Below, piece by piece: positions 13,473-22,259 of a DNA stretch of 30,440 nt (positions are counted from its first letter, which is position 1; every line of letters starts with the position of its first letter). This DNA is from an uncultured Acidaminococcus sp. (lineage in GTDB: Bacteria; Bacillota; Negativicutes; Acidaminococcales; Acidaminococcaceae): the NCBI GenBank assembly GCA_900770265.1, contig CAAGJR010000069.1:1-30440 (forward strand). The letters run 5' to 3'. The translations under genes and the position numbers were made by a program. Under the pieces are notes generated by a model. The model had not been told where the DNA came from. It saw nothing but the letters and a program-made list of their open reading frames with translations, and searched no databases.

Positions 13473-14636
13473 TTACGCCCGGTGTTTCTTCTGCACCAGG
13501 GCGGTCAGAGCCATGACCAGCACCACATCCGGCAGGGTGCAGCCGATGAGGAGATCCACCGTCATCAGGTACCGGTACAGCAGAAAGCCCACCAGCCATA
13601 CCAGGAGATTCTTCCCGGAAACCGCCTCCCGGTAGAAATCCTGCCCGGCCACCAGCACGCTGCCCACCAGGACCCCGGCCATGGGTGCAAAGACGGAACC
13701 GATGAAATAGAGGAAATCCGTGATGTTATCCATGGGAAACAGCAGGGCTCCCACCGTCCCCAGCACGGCCGCGGCCAGGGCAAACAGCTTCTCTTTGCCC
13801 GCCCCGCCGATGGAGGTCAGGGAAATCCCGGCAGAGAGCGCATCCAGGAACGTGGTGGTCACCGTGGAGAAGACGATGATGAACAGCCCGGCAGCCCCCA
13901 GGCCCGCCTTCAGCATAATGGTGCCCACATCACTGGACCCGGCAAAAGAGGCGGCTCCCATCCCGATGAAGAACATCCAGCAGCTGACCAGCCCGTAGGT
14001 GACGGTAGAGACCAGGGTGGCTTTTTGTCCTTCCCGGGCCTGGGCGGTGTAATCCCCCACCACAGGCAGCCAGGAAAGGGGCATGGAAATGGAGATCTCC
14101 AGCGCCGCCCCGAAGCTCAGAGGGTCCCCGGCGGCCTGAGCAGCTCCGTGTCCCTGGAATACGATGGCGGACAGCACCAGGGTCAGCAGGAACAGGGCCG
14201 CCACAGCCACCCGGTTCACTTTCGACAGGCCACCAGCCCCCAGGGCGATCCACAACACGATGAGGGCGCCGATCAAAAGGCAGCCCAGGCCGTGGGATCC
14301 ACCCAGAAGCGCCGCCGAGGACAGCGCTCCATCATAGATCATGATGGCCGTCCAGCCCAAAAGCTGGATGACGTTCAGGGCCGCAAAAAAGAGCCCGCCC
14401 TTGTGCCCAAAAGCCATTTTCACCGCTTCCATGGCCGTCCGGCCGCTCCGGGCACTGATGAGGCCCACCAGATAGAACAGGATACCGCCCAGCACGTGCC
14501 CCAATATAATGGCCAGGAGCCCCTCCTGAAATCCCAGCGGCGCCAGCAGGGTCCCGGCCAGGATTTCCGCAATGGAGACCCCGGCACCGAACCACAGCGC
14601 TCCGTTATCCGCAATACTCGTTTTTTCTTCTCCCAT
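13473..14636 (-). CDS. cytX: CytX-type permease, putative hydroxymethylpyrimidine transporter
   Basis: 387 residues, about 12 hydrophobic helices, purine-cytosine permease (NCS1) family. The N-terminal run LWFGAGVSIAEILAGTLLAP, followed by GLLAIILGHVLGGILFYLVG and LNVIQLLGWTAIMIYDGA, matches the CytX subgroup, which is linked to uptake of the thiamine precursor HMP. Its genes often carry a TPP riboswitch, but none is visible upstream: that region is only the tRNA-Gln terminator and a short spacer. The ATG at 14636 is chosen because AAGGAGG lies 6 nt before it; the ATG at 14642 directly abuts that site. The exact substrate could also be cytosine or another pyrimidine. Confidence 0.83.
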   Translation of the reverse strand: MGEEKTSIADNGALWFGAGVSIAEILAGTLLAPLGFQEGLLAIILGHVLGGILFYLVGLISARSGRTAMEAVKMAFGHKGGLFFAALNVIQLLGWTAIMIYDGALSSAALLGGSHGLGCLLIGALIVLWIALGAGGLSKVNRVAVAALFLLTLVLSAIVFQGHGAAQAAGDPLSFGAALEISISMPLSWLPVVGDYTAQAREGQKATLVSTVTYGLVSCWMFFIGMGAASFAGSSDVGTIMLKAGLGAAGLFIIVFSTVTTTFLDALSAGISLTSIGGAGKEKLFALAAAVLGTVGALLFPMDNITDFLYFIGSVFAPMAGVLVGSVLVAGQDFYREAVSGKNLLVWLVGFLLYRYLMTVDLLIGCTLPDVVLVMALTALVQKKHRA

Positions 14637-14662
14637 GTCCATCCTCCTTATGCGTACACAAT

Positions 14663-14703
14663 AAAAAAGCTGCGGAAAAATGATTTCTCATCCTTCCACA
14701 GCT
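14663..14703 (-). terminator. Intrinsic terminator after tRNA-Gln
   Basis: On the minus strand AGCTGTGGAA (14694-14703) pairs with TTCCGCAGCT (14668-14677) and is followed by TTTTTT. It lies between tRNA-Gln and cytX, so cytX needs read-through or a promoter in the last 25 nt. Confidence 0.85.
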
Positions 14704-14728
14704 CTGACTTCGTTTTTAGATAAAAAAA

Positions 14729-14802
14729 TGGCTCCGGGACTAGGGCTCGAACCCAGACTAGAAGATCCAGAATCTCCTGTGCTACCATTACACCATCCCG
14801 GA
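14729..14802 (-). tRNA. tRNA-Gln (CTG anticodon)
   Basis: 74 nt with encoded CCA. Acceptor TCCGGGA/TCCCGGA, D arm GTGTAATGGTAGCAC, anticodon stem GGAGA/TCTTC with loop TTCTGGA (CTG), T loop TTCGAGC, discriminator G. It reads CAG codons, the preferred Gln codon in a GC-rich genome. Confidence 0.95.
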
Positions 14803-14863
14803 GTAATCTCTCTCGATTGCTTTCTTGTTTCTTGCTTCTTGCTTCTCTCGAGAGCACTTCTAT

Positions 14864-14892
14864 AGTATAACCGGGAACCCGATAAATTGCAA
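14864..14892 (-). promoter_or_regulatory. Promoter of tRNA-Gln
   Basis: Minus-strand -35 TTGCAA (14887-14892), 17-nt spacer, -10 TATACT (14864-14869). Confidence 0.75.
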
Positions 14893-14901
14893 CCCCTTTT
14901 T

Positions 14902-14922
14902 CAAAAAAAGTTGAACTTTTTT
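14902..14922 (-). terminator. Weak A/T hairpin after the metallophosphoesterase gene
   Basis: An almost perfect palindrome, AAAAAAAGTT against AACTTTTTTT, begins right at the stop codon. It has little GC, so as a terminator it is doubtful, though T-rich sequence follows. Confidence 0.4.
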
Positions 14923-15669
14923 TTAGTCCAGGATTTTCTGGGGTACGAAATCCACATAATCCCCGGAAACCAGCCGGTAGAAAACCCCGTTGTGTTCGCC
15001 CTTGTAGCTGTCGTCGAACGTGTTCTCCCCGTGGCAGTGGGCATAGACCACCTGCTCCGCCCCGTACTGCTCCGCCATGCGGGTGAAGATGCTGTTTTCC
15101 TCCAGGATGTTCGTGGGCGGATAGTGCAGGAACAGGATGAACTTTTTATACCCGGCTGCTTTTGCTTTTTCAAAGGATTCCTCCAGCCGCTGGGCTTCCC
15201 GCTTCACCAGTTTCCGGGCGTGTTTCTCTGCTTCCTCGTCCCAGCTGAGCACCTCCCCGGTGAACCGGTTGATGAGGAACGGTCCCTCGAAGGTGAAGCC
15301 CTTGGTCCCCACCAGGGCATAGTCCCCGTAGGTGGCGAAATTGTTCTGCAGGAAGAACAGCTGCCCGGCGTACCGCTCGTTCAGGGCTTCCGTTTTCTGG
15401 GCCTCCCAGAACATGTCATGGTTGCCCCGCAGCAGGATCTTCCGGCCGGGCAGGGCGTCGATGAACTCCAGATCCTTCTGGCACTGGGGCAGCTTCCGGC
15501 CCCAGGAATGATCCCCCAAAAGCACCAGTGTATCTTCCGGTTTCACCAGTTTCTGACAGTTCTTCCAGATTTTTTCCTCGTGATGGACCCACACCGGTCC
15601 CATGGCGTCCATGCTCTTATCCGGACGCTGGAACGCCAGGTGCAGATCTCCCAGGGCAAATAGAGCCAT
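14923..15669 (-). CDS. Metallophosphoesterase family protein
   Basis: 248 residues, calcineurin-like phosphoesterase fold. The metal ligands are all visible: GDLHL (about 6-10), LGDHSWG, LRGNHD, FLHYPP and YAHCHG towards the C-terminus. The substrate is not predictable from the motifs; similar uncharacterised Firmicutes proteins act on phosphoesters. The ATG at 15669 (MALFALGDLHL) follows AAAGGAGG by 8 nt. It begins 51 nt after the jetD stop on the same strand with no terminator seen between, so it may be transcribed with the Wadjet operon, although a functional link is only a guess. Confidence 0.9.
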   Translation of the reverse strand: MALFALGDLHLAFQRPDKSMDAMGPVWVHHEEKIWKNCQKLVKPEDTLVLLGDHSWGRKLPQCQKDLEFIDALPGRKILLRGNHDMFWEAQKTEALNERYAGQLFFLQNNFATYGDYALVGTKGFTFEGPFLINRFTGEVLSWDEEAEKHARKLVKREAQRLEESFEKAKAAGYKKFILFLHYPPTNILEENSIFTRMAEQYGAEQVVYAHCHGENTFDDSYKGEHNGVFYRLVSGDYVDFVPQKILD

Positions 15670-15720
15670 GGCTGCCACCTCCTTTGGTTCTATTGTAGCG
15701 CAAGTCTGTGCCGACGGGAA

Positions 15721-17019
15721 TCATTTTTCTCTTTCTGCCCACAACCCCGGAATGTTTTCCTGATACCCGGCCTGCTTTCTCTCTCGAAGCAGTTCTGCCA
15801 CAGGAAGGAGTTCTGGATCCGTGATCCGCTCCAGCAGTTTCAATCTTCGTGGAGAAATCATGGTCCGGGGATGGCTGGCCCAGTAGTCCTCCAGACCCAT
15901 ATGCCAAAACGAAAATATCCCCGTATACCTCTTTTTTAGATTCTGGGCAATGAGAAGCCCCTCCGGATCCAGGTCCCCTGCATAAAAAACATGGATCTTT
16001 GCCTGACCCATCAGTTCCAGCAGCTGCAGCAGGGCCAGTCTGGGCTGTCCGTTCCCGCACACTACGGTCCGCTTTCCCCTGGCCAGCAGGGCAAATACCG
16101 AGGGATTTTCCACCACATACGCCTGATTGCCGAAGCAGCGGACCTGCCGCCAGGCAGCCAGTACCCGCAGGGGAACCTGGACCGGCTCCCGGCGTTCCGC
16201 AAAGCCTTCAAGGCCCGGATGATACGTACCGTCAGCCTCCAGAGCCCGCAGGCCATACACGGTGACCGCATTGGAAATCTCGTCCACCAGCAGACCACCC
16301 TGGAAGAGCAGCCGCTGCCGCCGCAGAGAAGGCAGGGGAGAAAAGCGCCCGGTTTCTCCCCGTTTCTCTGCATACCAGGCAAGGAGGGTCTCCAGATCAT
16401 GGCCGCCCTCCTGCTCCCGGTCGAACCCGTGGGGATTCCCTGTAAGCCGGGCTGCAAAAACTGCCAGAGAGCAATACCCTGCTTTCCGGGACGGCAGATT
16501 TTCCAGGATCCGGACAAACCGTTCCACCCTCTTCTCGAACAACTCCTGTTTTCCCTGATTCCAACTCCGTTTCAAAACCTGGCAGAAGGGTTTTCCAAAC
16601 GGCTGCTCTTCCAGGATATCCCTGCTCCATTGCTGCACAAGAGAATCAGCAGAGCTCAGTTGCAGCTTTTCCCAAAACTCTTTCCAGGCTTGCTGCTCCT
16701 GTTCCTGCTGCTTTCGATGAGAGATGGGCAGTGCCCCGAAGCTTTTTTCCAGGAGCTGTTCCGGCGTTACAGCCGCAAAACGGCTTTCTGCCAGAGCTTT
16801 ACGGAACTGTCCGGCAGACACGGCCACCCTACTTTTCCCCTGGTAATTTTTCTGCAGGAAGCCTTCCAGGGCTTCCCGTTCTTCCGGGTCCCGGAACGTC
16901 ACCTGGACGGAACCGCCAAAAGTCCCATAGGATCCCATTTTTGCGTAAAATCCACGGAGCAGCCGCTGAAAGACCCGATTCCCGGAAAAATAGGCCAGAC
17001 ACTCTTCCACGGCACTCAT
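15721..17019 (-). CDS. jetD: Wadjet type II nuclease subunit JetD (TIGR02679/DUF2399)
   Basis: 432 residues. The C-terminal half is a TOPRIM fold like topoisomerase VI A: VVENPSVFAL supplies the acidic Glu304, and FYAGDLDPEGL supplies Asp349 and Asp351, the metal-binding DxD. The N-terminal part (1 to about 230) is the DNA/partner-binding region of the family, starting YFSGNRVFQRLLRGFYAKMG. In Wadjet/MksG systems JetD is the endonuclease that cuts small circular DNA after the SMC complex has extruded it. Its ATG overlaps the jetC TGA (ATGA, 17016-17019), so translation is coupled. All catalytic residues are present, so it should be active. Confidence 0.95.
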   Translation of the reverse strand: MSAVEECLAYFSGNRVFQRLLRGFYAKMGSYGTFGGSVQVTFRDPEEREALEGFLQKNYQGKSRVAVSAGQFRKALAESRFAAVTPEQLLEKSFGALPISHRKQQEQEQQAWKEFWEKLQLSSADSLVQQWSRDILEEQPFGKPFCQVLKRSWNQGKQELFEKRVERFVRILENLPSRKAGYCSLAVFAARLTGNPHGFDREQEGGHDLETLLAWYAEKRGETGRFSPLPSLRRQRLLFQGGLLVDEISNAVTVYGLRALEADGTYHPGLEGFAERREPVQVPLRVLAAWRQVRCFGNQAYVVENPSVFALLARGKRTVVCGNGQPRLALLQLLELMGQAKIHVFYAGDLDPEGLLIAQNLKKRYTGIFSFWHMGLEDYWASHPRTMISPRRLKLLERITDPELLPVAELLRERKQAGYQENIPGLWAEREK

Positions 17020-20000
17020 ACGATTTCATTCTCCCGGGCGGAATCCAGCACATGCCGCACCTTGCCATCCCAGCGATAGGCCATGACACTGACGAATTTC
17101 GCGTTGTCGGGCCGCAGCAGCTGGTAGATGGCCAGACCATCTACCGTATCACTGTCGCCCCAGAGTACCTGGGAATTGATGATGAAATTGAACTGGAATT
17201 CGCTCATCAATTTGAACATATCCCGGATGTTCCGCTGGTCCACACCGGCGAAGGCTTCATCCAGGGCAATCAGCCGGGGAGCATCTTCCCGGGCCGCCTG
17301 GTAGCGGGCCACTACGGCCGAGAACAGAGGCACATACATGGACATGGCTTTTTCCCCGCCACTGAAGGTACCGAATACGCTGTTGGTCAGTTCCCGCTGC
17401 TTTTCGCCGCTTTTCTGGGTGAACAGCTGGAATTCGAACCATTTCCGGTAATCCAGGGCTTCCTTCATCACCTGGTAGAACGTGATCTCGCCGCCGCTGT
17501 CCGCTGCCTGACGGCGTGCCCGGGCCACTTTGGAACGGAAATGGGCATTCAGTTTCTGTGCCTCTTCGTCCCGCATCACCCGGTAATCCTTTTTCAGCAG
17601 TTCCACCAGTTCAGCCGTATCCAGTTCCTCTTCATTTTCTGCGGTGCGGGCTCTCCAGCGCAGATGCAGTTTCAGCCCGCTGGAGGTATCCATCCGCCCC
17701 ATGAGCTGGTTCATCTGGCCGACCCAGTTCCGGGATTCATAGATCCGGCTGCGGATCTTCCGTCCCACCGTATTGGACAGGATATCTTCGAACAGCTCCC
17801 GGTCCTTATCCCGGATCAGGCCCTCCAGATGCTGGATTTCCTCTCCCAGGAACTGTTCCAGTTTGGGAAACGCCACCCGGTTTCCCTGATAACGGGCCGT
17901 AATATCCAGCCGCTGGGCTTCCGGCCAGCCTTCCTGGCGCTTCTGCTCCAGCTCCGTGAACAAATGCCGGAACTGGAGGAAATAATCGCTGAGATACCCG
18001 TTGTTCTCATAGAACACCTGGTTCAGGCTGCCGATGAGGTTCCCCGTATCGGTTTTCTCCTTCTGTTTTCCCAGGATCTGTTTCACCTGTTCCGGTGTCC
18101 ATTCCTCTTTCTCCCGAAGCTCCGGAACATAGGCCAGGGCCATTTCCTCCTGCCACACCTGCTGGCTGAACTGCAGTTTCTGCTGCAGGAGTCCCTGTTC
18201 CTTGAGCAGCGTCTGTCTTTCCTGCTGCCGCAGCTGGACCGCATGGCTGCTGCCATCGATCCGGTGGACACAGCTTTCCAGCTGTTTTTCATAGTCTCCC
18301 AGCCAATGGAGGCAGGCATCCAGGGTTTCTTGGATTTCTGCATAGTTGGTCAGGGTCAGCTGTGCCTCCAGGTTTTCCCGGTTCTTCCGTACTTCTTCCC
18401 CTTCCAGCCGGAGCCGCGCTGCTTCTGTTTCCAGGGTCTGCCGGTCCCGGCAGGTTTCCCGGAGCTGCCCTTCAAGATCCTGCAGCCGGGCTGCACGCTG
18501 CAGCACGTTTTCATGGAGTCCCTCCAGCCGGGTCAGCAGCTGCATATACTGGTTCCAGGCCTCCCGAGCCCGCACAAATGCATCGTATTCACAGGGCAGG
18601 TACAACTTCCCGGCCAGTGCCCGGGCCGTTTCCTGCTGCTCCTGGATGGAAGCGTGAAGCGCACGGATCTCTTCTTCCCGTTCCTGCCGTTCCGCCGCCA
18701 GCCGTTCCAGGCTGTGCTCCTCCTCTTCCCGTCTGTCCCAGGCTTTCCGCACTGCCTGGTCCCGGGGAAACAGCCGGATTTCTTCTTCCAGCAGGGCTTC
18801 CCGGGCCTGGATACCCTGGATGGCCCTCTGCCTTGTTTCCAGTTCTTCCTGCAGGGCTGTCAGCTGCTGCTGCAGCTGCTGGAGCTTCCGCCGGCGCAGG
18901 GCTTCCCGGGCCCGGGTACCGATGAGTCCGGCCTGGTATTCTCCTTCCGCCGTCCCTTCCAGCACGCCCAGCCGGTAAGAACCGTCTTCCCGCAAAGCCG
19001 TAGGGCCCGCCTCATTCCAGGCGATACCGGCCAGCAGTCCCCTGGTCCGTTCCTGGAACGGCGAATCCTCATCCGGCTGCAGCACATCCAGCAGGGTACT
19101 CCCCTGGACATTTTTCTGATAGAAGAGGTACCGGTCGGCGTTCCCGGTCACCGGCTTCATGACCCGTTCTCTTTCTTCTGCCGGAAGGACCAGGGCATCC
19201 AGGATTCCCATGCGATGCAGGGCTTCCTCGATATGATTGCACACCGTTTCCGGCACACCGGACCGGAAATCCAGCAACTGGTACAAAGGATGACAGGGAA
19301 TCCCCATCCTGGCCAGCCGGCGCCGATTCCGCAGGACACATTCCTCCCGGTCCGGTTCCGGTTCCTTCCGGTTCTCCCACTCCTGCCGTTCCTGTTCCAG
19401 CTGTTTTTGCTCTGCCAGCTGGATTTCCTGTTCGGCCTGCAGTTTATTCCGCTGCACTTCCAGCATACTGAAACGCTGGTTTTTCTGTTCCTGCACCTGC
19501 TGGAGCAGCCGGGAAAAATCCGTATCCCTGTTGTACGCTTCCATGATCCGGGCAAAGACGGCACACTGCTCTCGCTCCACCGGCAATTCCCGGCAGCTTC
19601 CCTGCCAGGCAAACAGCTTCTCCTTCCATTCGGAAACAGCCTGCTCCAGGGCCTCCTGCGCATTCTGCACGACCCGTTCCTGCTGGTCGCTTCTTTTCTG
19701 CAGCTGGTCCCGTTTCTGGAGTTGCCCGTCCAGTTCCTTCTGCACCACCCGGATCTGGTCCAGCAGCATGACCCCCTGTTTCAGCGCCTCACCTGTCTGC
19801 TTCAGCTGGACCCGATGCGTCGCCGTGTCCAGTGGCTCCAGGCTCCTGAATTCTTCTTCGAAGAAAGCATGCTCTTCAAATCCCATCGTTTTGGCAGGAA
19901 GCTCCATTTCCTTTAGCAGAGCCTTCTGCCTCCCGATCCTGTCTTCCAGTTCTTTCGACAACTTCTCCTGCTGAGCCTGCAGCTGCTTTTCTTTCTGCTG

Positions 20001-21083
20001 TTTGTCCTCTCCCTGCTTTTTTTTCTCCGTCAGCCGTTCCTGCAGCTGTTTTTCCTGTGCTGCCAGCTCGTTGCTCTTTTTCTTGAGCGCAAAAGCGTCA
20101 TTCTGCTGTAATTCTTCCTTCTGGGCCTCCCGCACCTTCTTTTCCAGCTGCAGTTTCTCTTTTTCCTCCTGGGCCTGGGCATGGAGATTCTCCTGTCTGG
20201 CCAGCTCTTTCCGGTTCTGTTCCAGAACCTCTGTCAGGTTTGCCGCCTGCTGCCGGCAGGCAACCAGCGTTCCGGTCCTTGCCTGCAGGATTTTCCGATT
20301 GTAGGCCCCGAAGACCCGGCCGATTTTCTGGGCTGCTCCATAGGCTTTGCGCTGTTTTTCCAGATTCAGCTGCAGGGTATCCATATTCTCGATGGCCTCT
20401 GCCATGGGGCGCAGATCATCATCAGAAAGAGGCTGCAGGGAATCACTGAGGATATCATTGATGACGGTGGGTTTGAAATCCCGGGAAAGTTTCGGGGTCC
20501 GTAGCTGGATCAGCAGGTTGATCATTTCCCGATACTGCTCCGGCGTTTCGAACCCGAAGATCTGCCGGTTCACATAAGCCATGTAATCGGCCTGCCGGGA
20601 AAACACCTTGCCACCCTCCCCAATGCGATTTTCCAGTTCCCGCCGGGAAAGGGTAATCTTATCTCCCTGATCTTTGTACAGCTTGAAATCCACTCCGATG
20701 CGCCGTCCATCCTGGATACCGAAATACCATTTGTCCAGGGGCCGCCCCCGCCGGGCCCGGATGCCCATGCCCACGGTCACATAGGTGGGACTGTCCTCCC
20801 GCTTGAACTCCAGATAGAGATACCCCGTCCGTTCCTCCCGGGGGTCGTCTTCCTCCAGCAGGTAACTGACCATTTTCCGGTCCCGGGAACCAAAGGGATC
20901 CAGCCGTTCCGGGCTCATATCTCCGTCCAGCAGTAGCGGGATCACACTCTGCATGGTCACAGATTTCCCCGACCCATTGGAACCCCGCAGCAGCATTTTC
21001 CCTTTGACAAAAGGGAATTCCTGTTCATCATAATACCAGAAATTGATCAATCCGATTTTGTTGGCCTGCCATCTGCTGCTCAT
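17016..21083 (-). CDS. jetC: Wadjet type II SMC-like ATPase JetC (TIGR02680)
   Basis: 1355 residues. The head has Walker A GSNGSGKS (34-41) after NKIGLINFWYYDEQEFPF; the other half of the head at the C-terminus has the signature FSGGEKAMSM (1240 onward) and Walker B LIALDEAFAGVD (Asp1275, Glu1276). Between them are two long Gln/Glu/Arg-rich coiled-coil arms around a hinge near the middle. The protein is MukB/MksB-like: it binds and extrudes DNA loops using ATP. The true start is the ATG at 21083 (MSSRWQ), with AAGGAG 6 nt upstream; the frame runs open further upstream but that part overlaps jetB. The jetB stop and this ATG share ATGA. Confidence 0.96.
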   Translation of the reverse strand: MSSRWQANKIGLINFWYYDEQEFPFVKGKMLLRGSNGSGKSVTMQSVIPLLLDGDMSPERLDPFGSRDRKMVSYLLEEDDPREERTGYLYLEFKREDSPTYVTVGMGIRARRGRPLDKWYFGIQDGRRIGVDFKLYKDQGDKITLSRRELENRIGEGGKVFSRQADYMAYVNRQIFGFETPEQYREMINLLIQLRTPKLSRDFKPTVINDILSDSLQPLSDDDLRPMAEAIENMDTLQLNLEKQRKAYGAAQKIGRVFGAYNRKILQARTGTLVACRQQAANLTEVLEQNRKELARQENLHAQAQEEKEKLQLEKKVREAQKEELQQNDAFALKKKSNELAAQEKQLQERLTEKKKQGEDKQQKEKQLQAQQEKLSKELEDRIGRQKALLKEMELPAKTMGFEEHAFFEEEFRSLEPLDTATHRVQLKQTGEALKQGVMLLDQIRVVQKELDGQLQKRDQLQKRSDQQERVVQNAQEALEQAVSEWKEKLFAWQGSCRELPVEREQCAVFARIMEAYNRDTDFSRLLQQVQEQKNQRFSMLEVQRNKLQAEQEIQLAEQKQLEQERQEWENRKEPEPDREECVLRNRRRLARMGIPCHPLYQLLDFRSGVPETVCNHIEEALHRMGILDALVLPAEERERVMKPVTGNADRYLFYQKNVQGSTLLDVLQPDEDSPFQERTRGLLAGIAWNEAGPTALREDGSYRLGVLEGTAEGEYQAGLIGTRAREALRRRKLQQLQQQLTALQEELETRQRAIQGIQAREALLEEEIRLFPRDQAVRKAWDRREEEEHSLERLAAERQEREEEIRALHASIQEQQETARALAGKLYLPCEYDAFVRAREAWNQYMQLLTRLEGLHENVLQRAARLQDLEGQLRETCRDRQTLETEAARLRLEGEEVRKNRENLEAQLTLTNYAEIQETLDACLHWLGDYEKQLESCVHRIDGSSHAVQLRQQERQTLLKEQGLLQQKLQFSQQVWQEEMALAYVPELREKEEWTPEQVKQILGKQKEKTDTGNLIGSLNQVFYENNGYLSDYFLQFRHLFTELEQKRQEGWPEAQRLDITARYQGNRVAFPKLEQFLGEEIQHLEGLIRDKDRELFEDILSNTVGRKIRSRIYESRNWVGQMNQLMGRMDTSSGLKLHLRWRARTAENEEELDTAELVELLKKDYRVMRDEEAQKLNAHFRSKVARARRQAADSGGEITFYQVMKEALDYRKWFEFQLFTQKSGEKQRELTNSVFGTFSGGEKAMSMYVPLFSAVVARYQAAREDAPRLIALDEAFAGVDQRNIRDMFKLMSEFQFNFIINSQVLWGDSDTVDGLAIYQLLRPDNAKFVSVMAYRWDGKVRHVLDSARENEIV

Positions 21084-22255
21084 GCTTTTCTCCTTCTTCT
21101 CCGTTTTCTGCCCGTTGTCTGTTCCTGTGTCTCCCCAGCTTCCGGATAGTGGCCTTCCACCTTGCCCAAAAGGGGCATCAGCAGGACCTGCCGCTGCTCC
21201 GGTATTTTTTGGAGCATCGTCCATGCCTCCATATTTTCTTCTATGGCCCGGAACCATTCCCCTTCTGTCAGATTCCGATAATTTTTAGTCAGCGAAGGCA
21301 GACAGTACTCCCGTGCCTCCCGCAGGAGTCCTTCGAACGCCAGCTGATCCACCAGGATGGTTTCATCTTCCCTTGGCTGCCAGCTGCCCTGTTCCACCTT
21401 TTCCCGGACCAGCCGGCCGATGACCAGCAGGCAGTCACTGGCCACGGTATTGCCGGGCAGGGTTTCTCCCAGCCGGCTGTCCTCGCCTTCCACCAGATAG
21501 GCACTGCCTTTGTGGATATCCAGGTGGCAGCCCAGTTTTTCTTCCAGTTCGACTTCCATCCGCCGTCCGTAATTTTTCAGGTACTCAAAATCTTCCGGAG
21601 CCCCTTCGTTCTTATAAACACCGGGTGAGAAGAACAGCCGGTTATACACCCGGTGCCGCCGGGCAATCCCCCGATCTTCCTCCATGTCCTGCCACTGGCT
21701 CTGGAAGAACTGTTCCGGCCGGGTATAGTGCATGATATCCACAGTGAAATTCCGCATGAAATACCGGGAGATCCCGGTGTTTTCGTACAGTACTTCTCCC
21801 TCTCCTCCGTTCATGAACACTTCATCACTGCCGTCCGTCACGCCCAGCATCTCCTGCTGCTGGGCATACCGCAGCACCCGGATGAGGCGCCGCCGCTGGG
21901 TATAACTGGTCCAGTCCGGAGAGGCGCCGGGCATCTGGGTCTTCACATATTCCGTCAGCTGGGAGAGGATGAACTGCTCGCCCGAATCCTTGTCCTCCAG
22001 GAACATCAGGAGCACGCAGAAAAAGGCATACTCTTCCCGCGAGCCGAACTCCCGGATCCCCATGAACGACTGAGGCTGCACCGGGATCTTGTCCATTTTC
22101 ACCAGCAGAGAATTTTCCAGGATGGGGCACCCCAGCTTTTCGGTGGCGAATTTCCGGATTTCCCCCAGTTGGTCCCGGATCTGATAATATAATTTTTTGT
22201 TTTTCTTCTTTGTGATCCAGCGCTGGTTCAGCAACGCTTCCAGTTCTTCCTGCAT
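21080..22255 (-). CDS. jetB: Wadjet type II subunit JetB (TIGR02678/DUF2398)
   Basis: 391 residues. Family features include LLNQRWITKKKNKKLYYQIRDQ at the start, the segment SREEYAFFCVLLMFLEDKD, and YTQRRRLIRVLRYAQQQEML in the winged-helix part. JetB is the MukE-like partner that clamps the kleisin JetA and the DNA. The last residues are strikingly basic (GRKRRRRRKA), maybe a DNA-contact tail. The ATG at 22255 lies 4 nt after the jetA stop, with GAGGGG as ribosome site; a TTG six codons upstream is less likely. The gene is essential for the four-subunit complex and its presence completes the set. Confidence 0.94.
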   Translation of the reverse strand: MQEELEALLNQRWITKKKNKKLYYQIRDQLGEIRKFATEKLGCPILENSLLVKMDKIPVQPQSFMGIREFGSREEYAFFCVLLMFLEDKDSGEQFILSQLTEYVKTQMPGASPDWTSYTQRRRLIRVLRYAQQQEMLGVTDGSDEVFMNGGEGEVLYENTGISRYFMRNFTVDIMHYTRPEQFFQSQWQDMEEDRGIARRHRVYNRLFFSPGVYKNEGAPEDFEYLKNYGRRMEVELEEKLGCHLDIHKGSAYLVEGEDSRLGETLPGNTVASDCLLVIGRLVREKVEQGSWQPREDETILVDQLAFEGLLREAREYCLPSLTKNYRNLTEGEWFRAIEENMEAWTMLQKIPEQRQVLLMPLLGKVEGHYPEAGETQEQTTGRKRRRRRKA

Positions 22256-22259
22256 CCCG

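Noticed and set aside
13473..14730. TPP riboswitch ahead of cytX
   Set aside because: No THI-box core (CTGAGA with the later ACC-TGATC segment) could be found; the visible hairpin is the tRNA-Gln terminator.
16731..19916. Very long open frame on the plus strand opposite jetC/jetD (over 1000 codons)
   Set aside because: It is the antisense of a GC-rich coiled-coil gene; the translation is Phe/Leu/Pro/Gln-rich, without any domain motif, and has no ribosome site of its own.
21084..21257. N-terminal extension of JetC (58 residues)
   Set aside because: It lies inside the jetB coding region in another frame; the ATG at 21083 has a good ribosome site and gives the conserved N-terminus.
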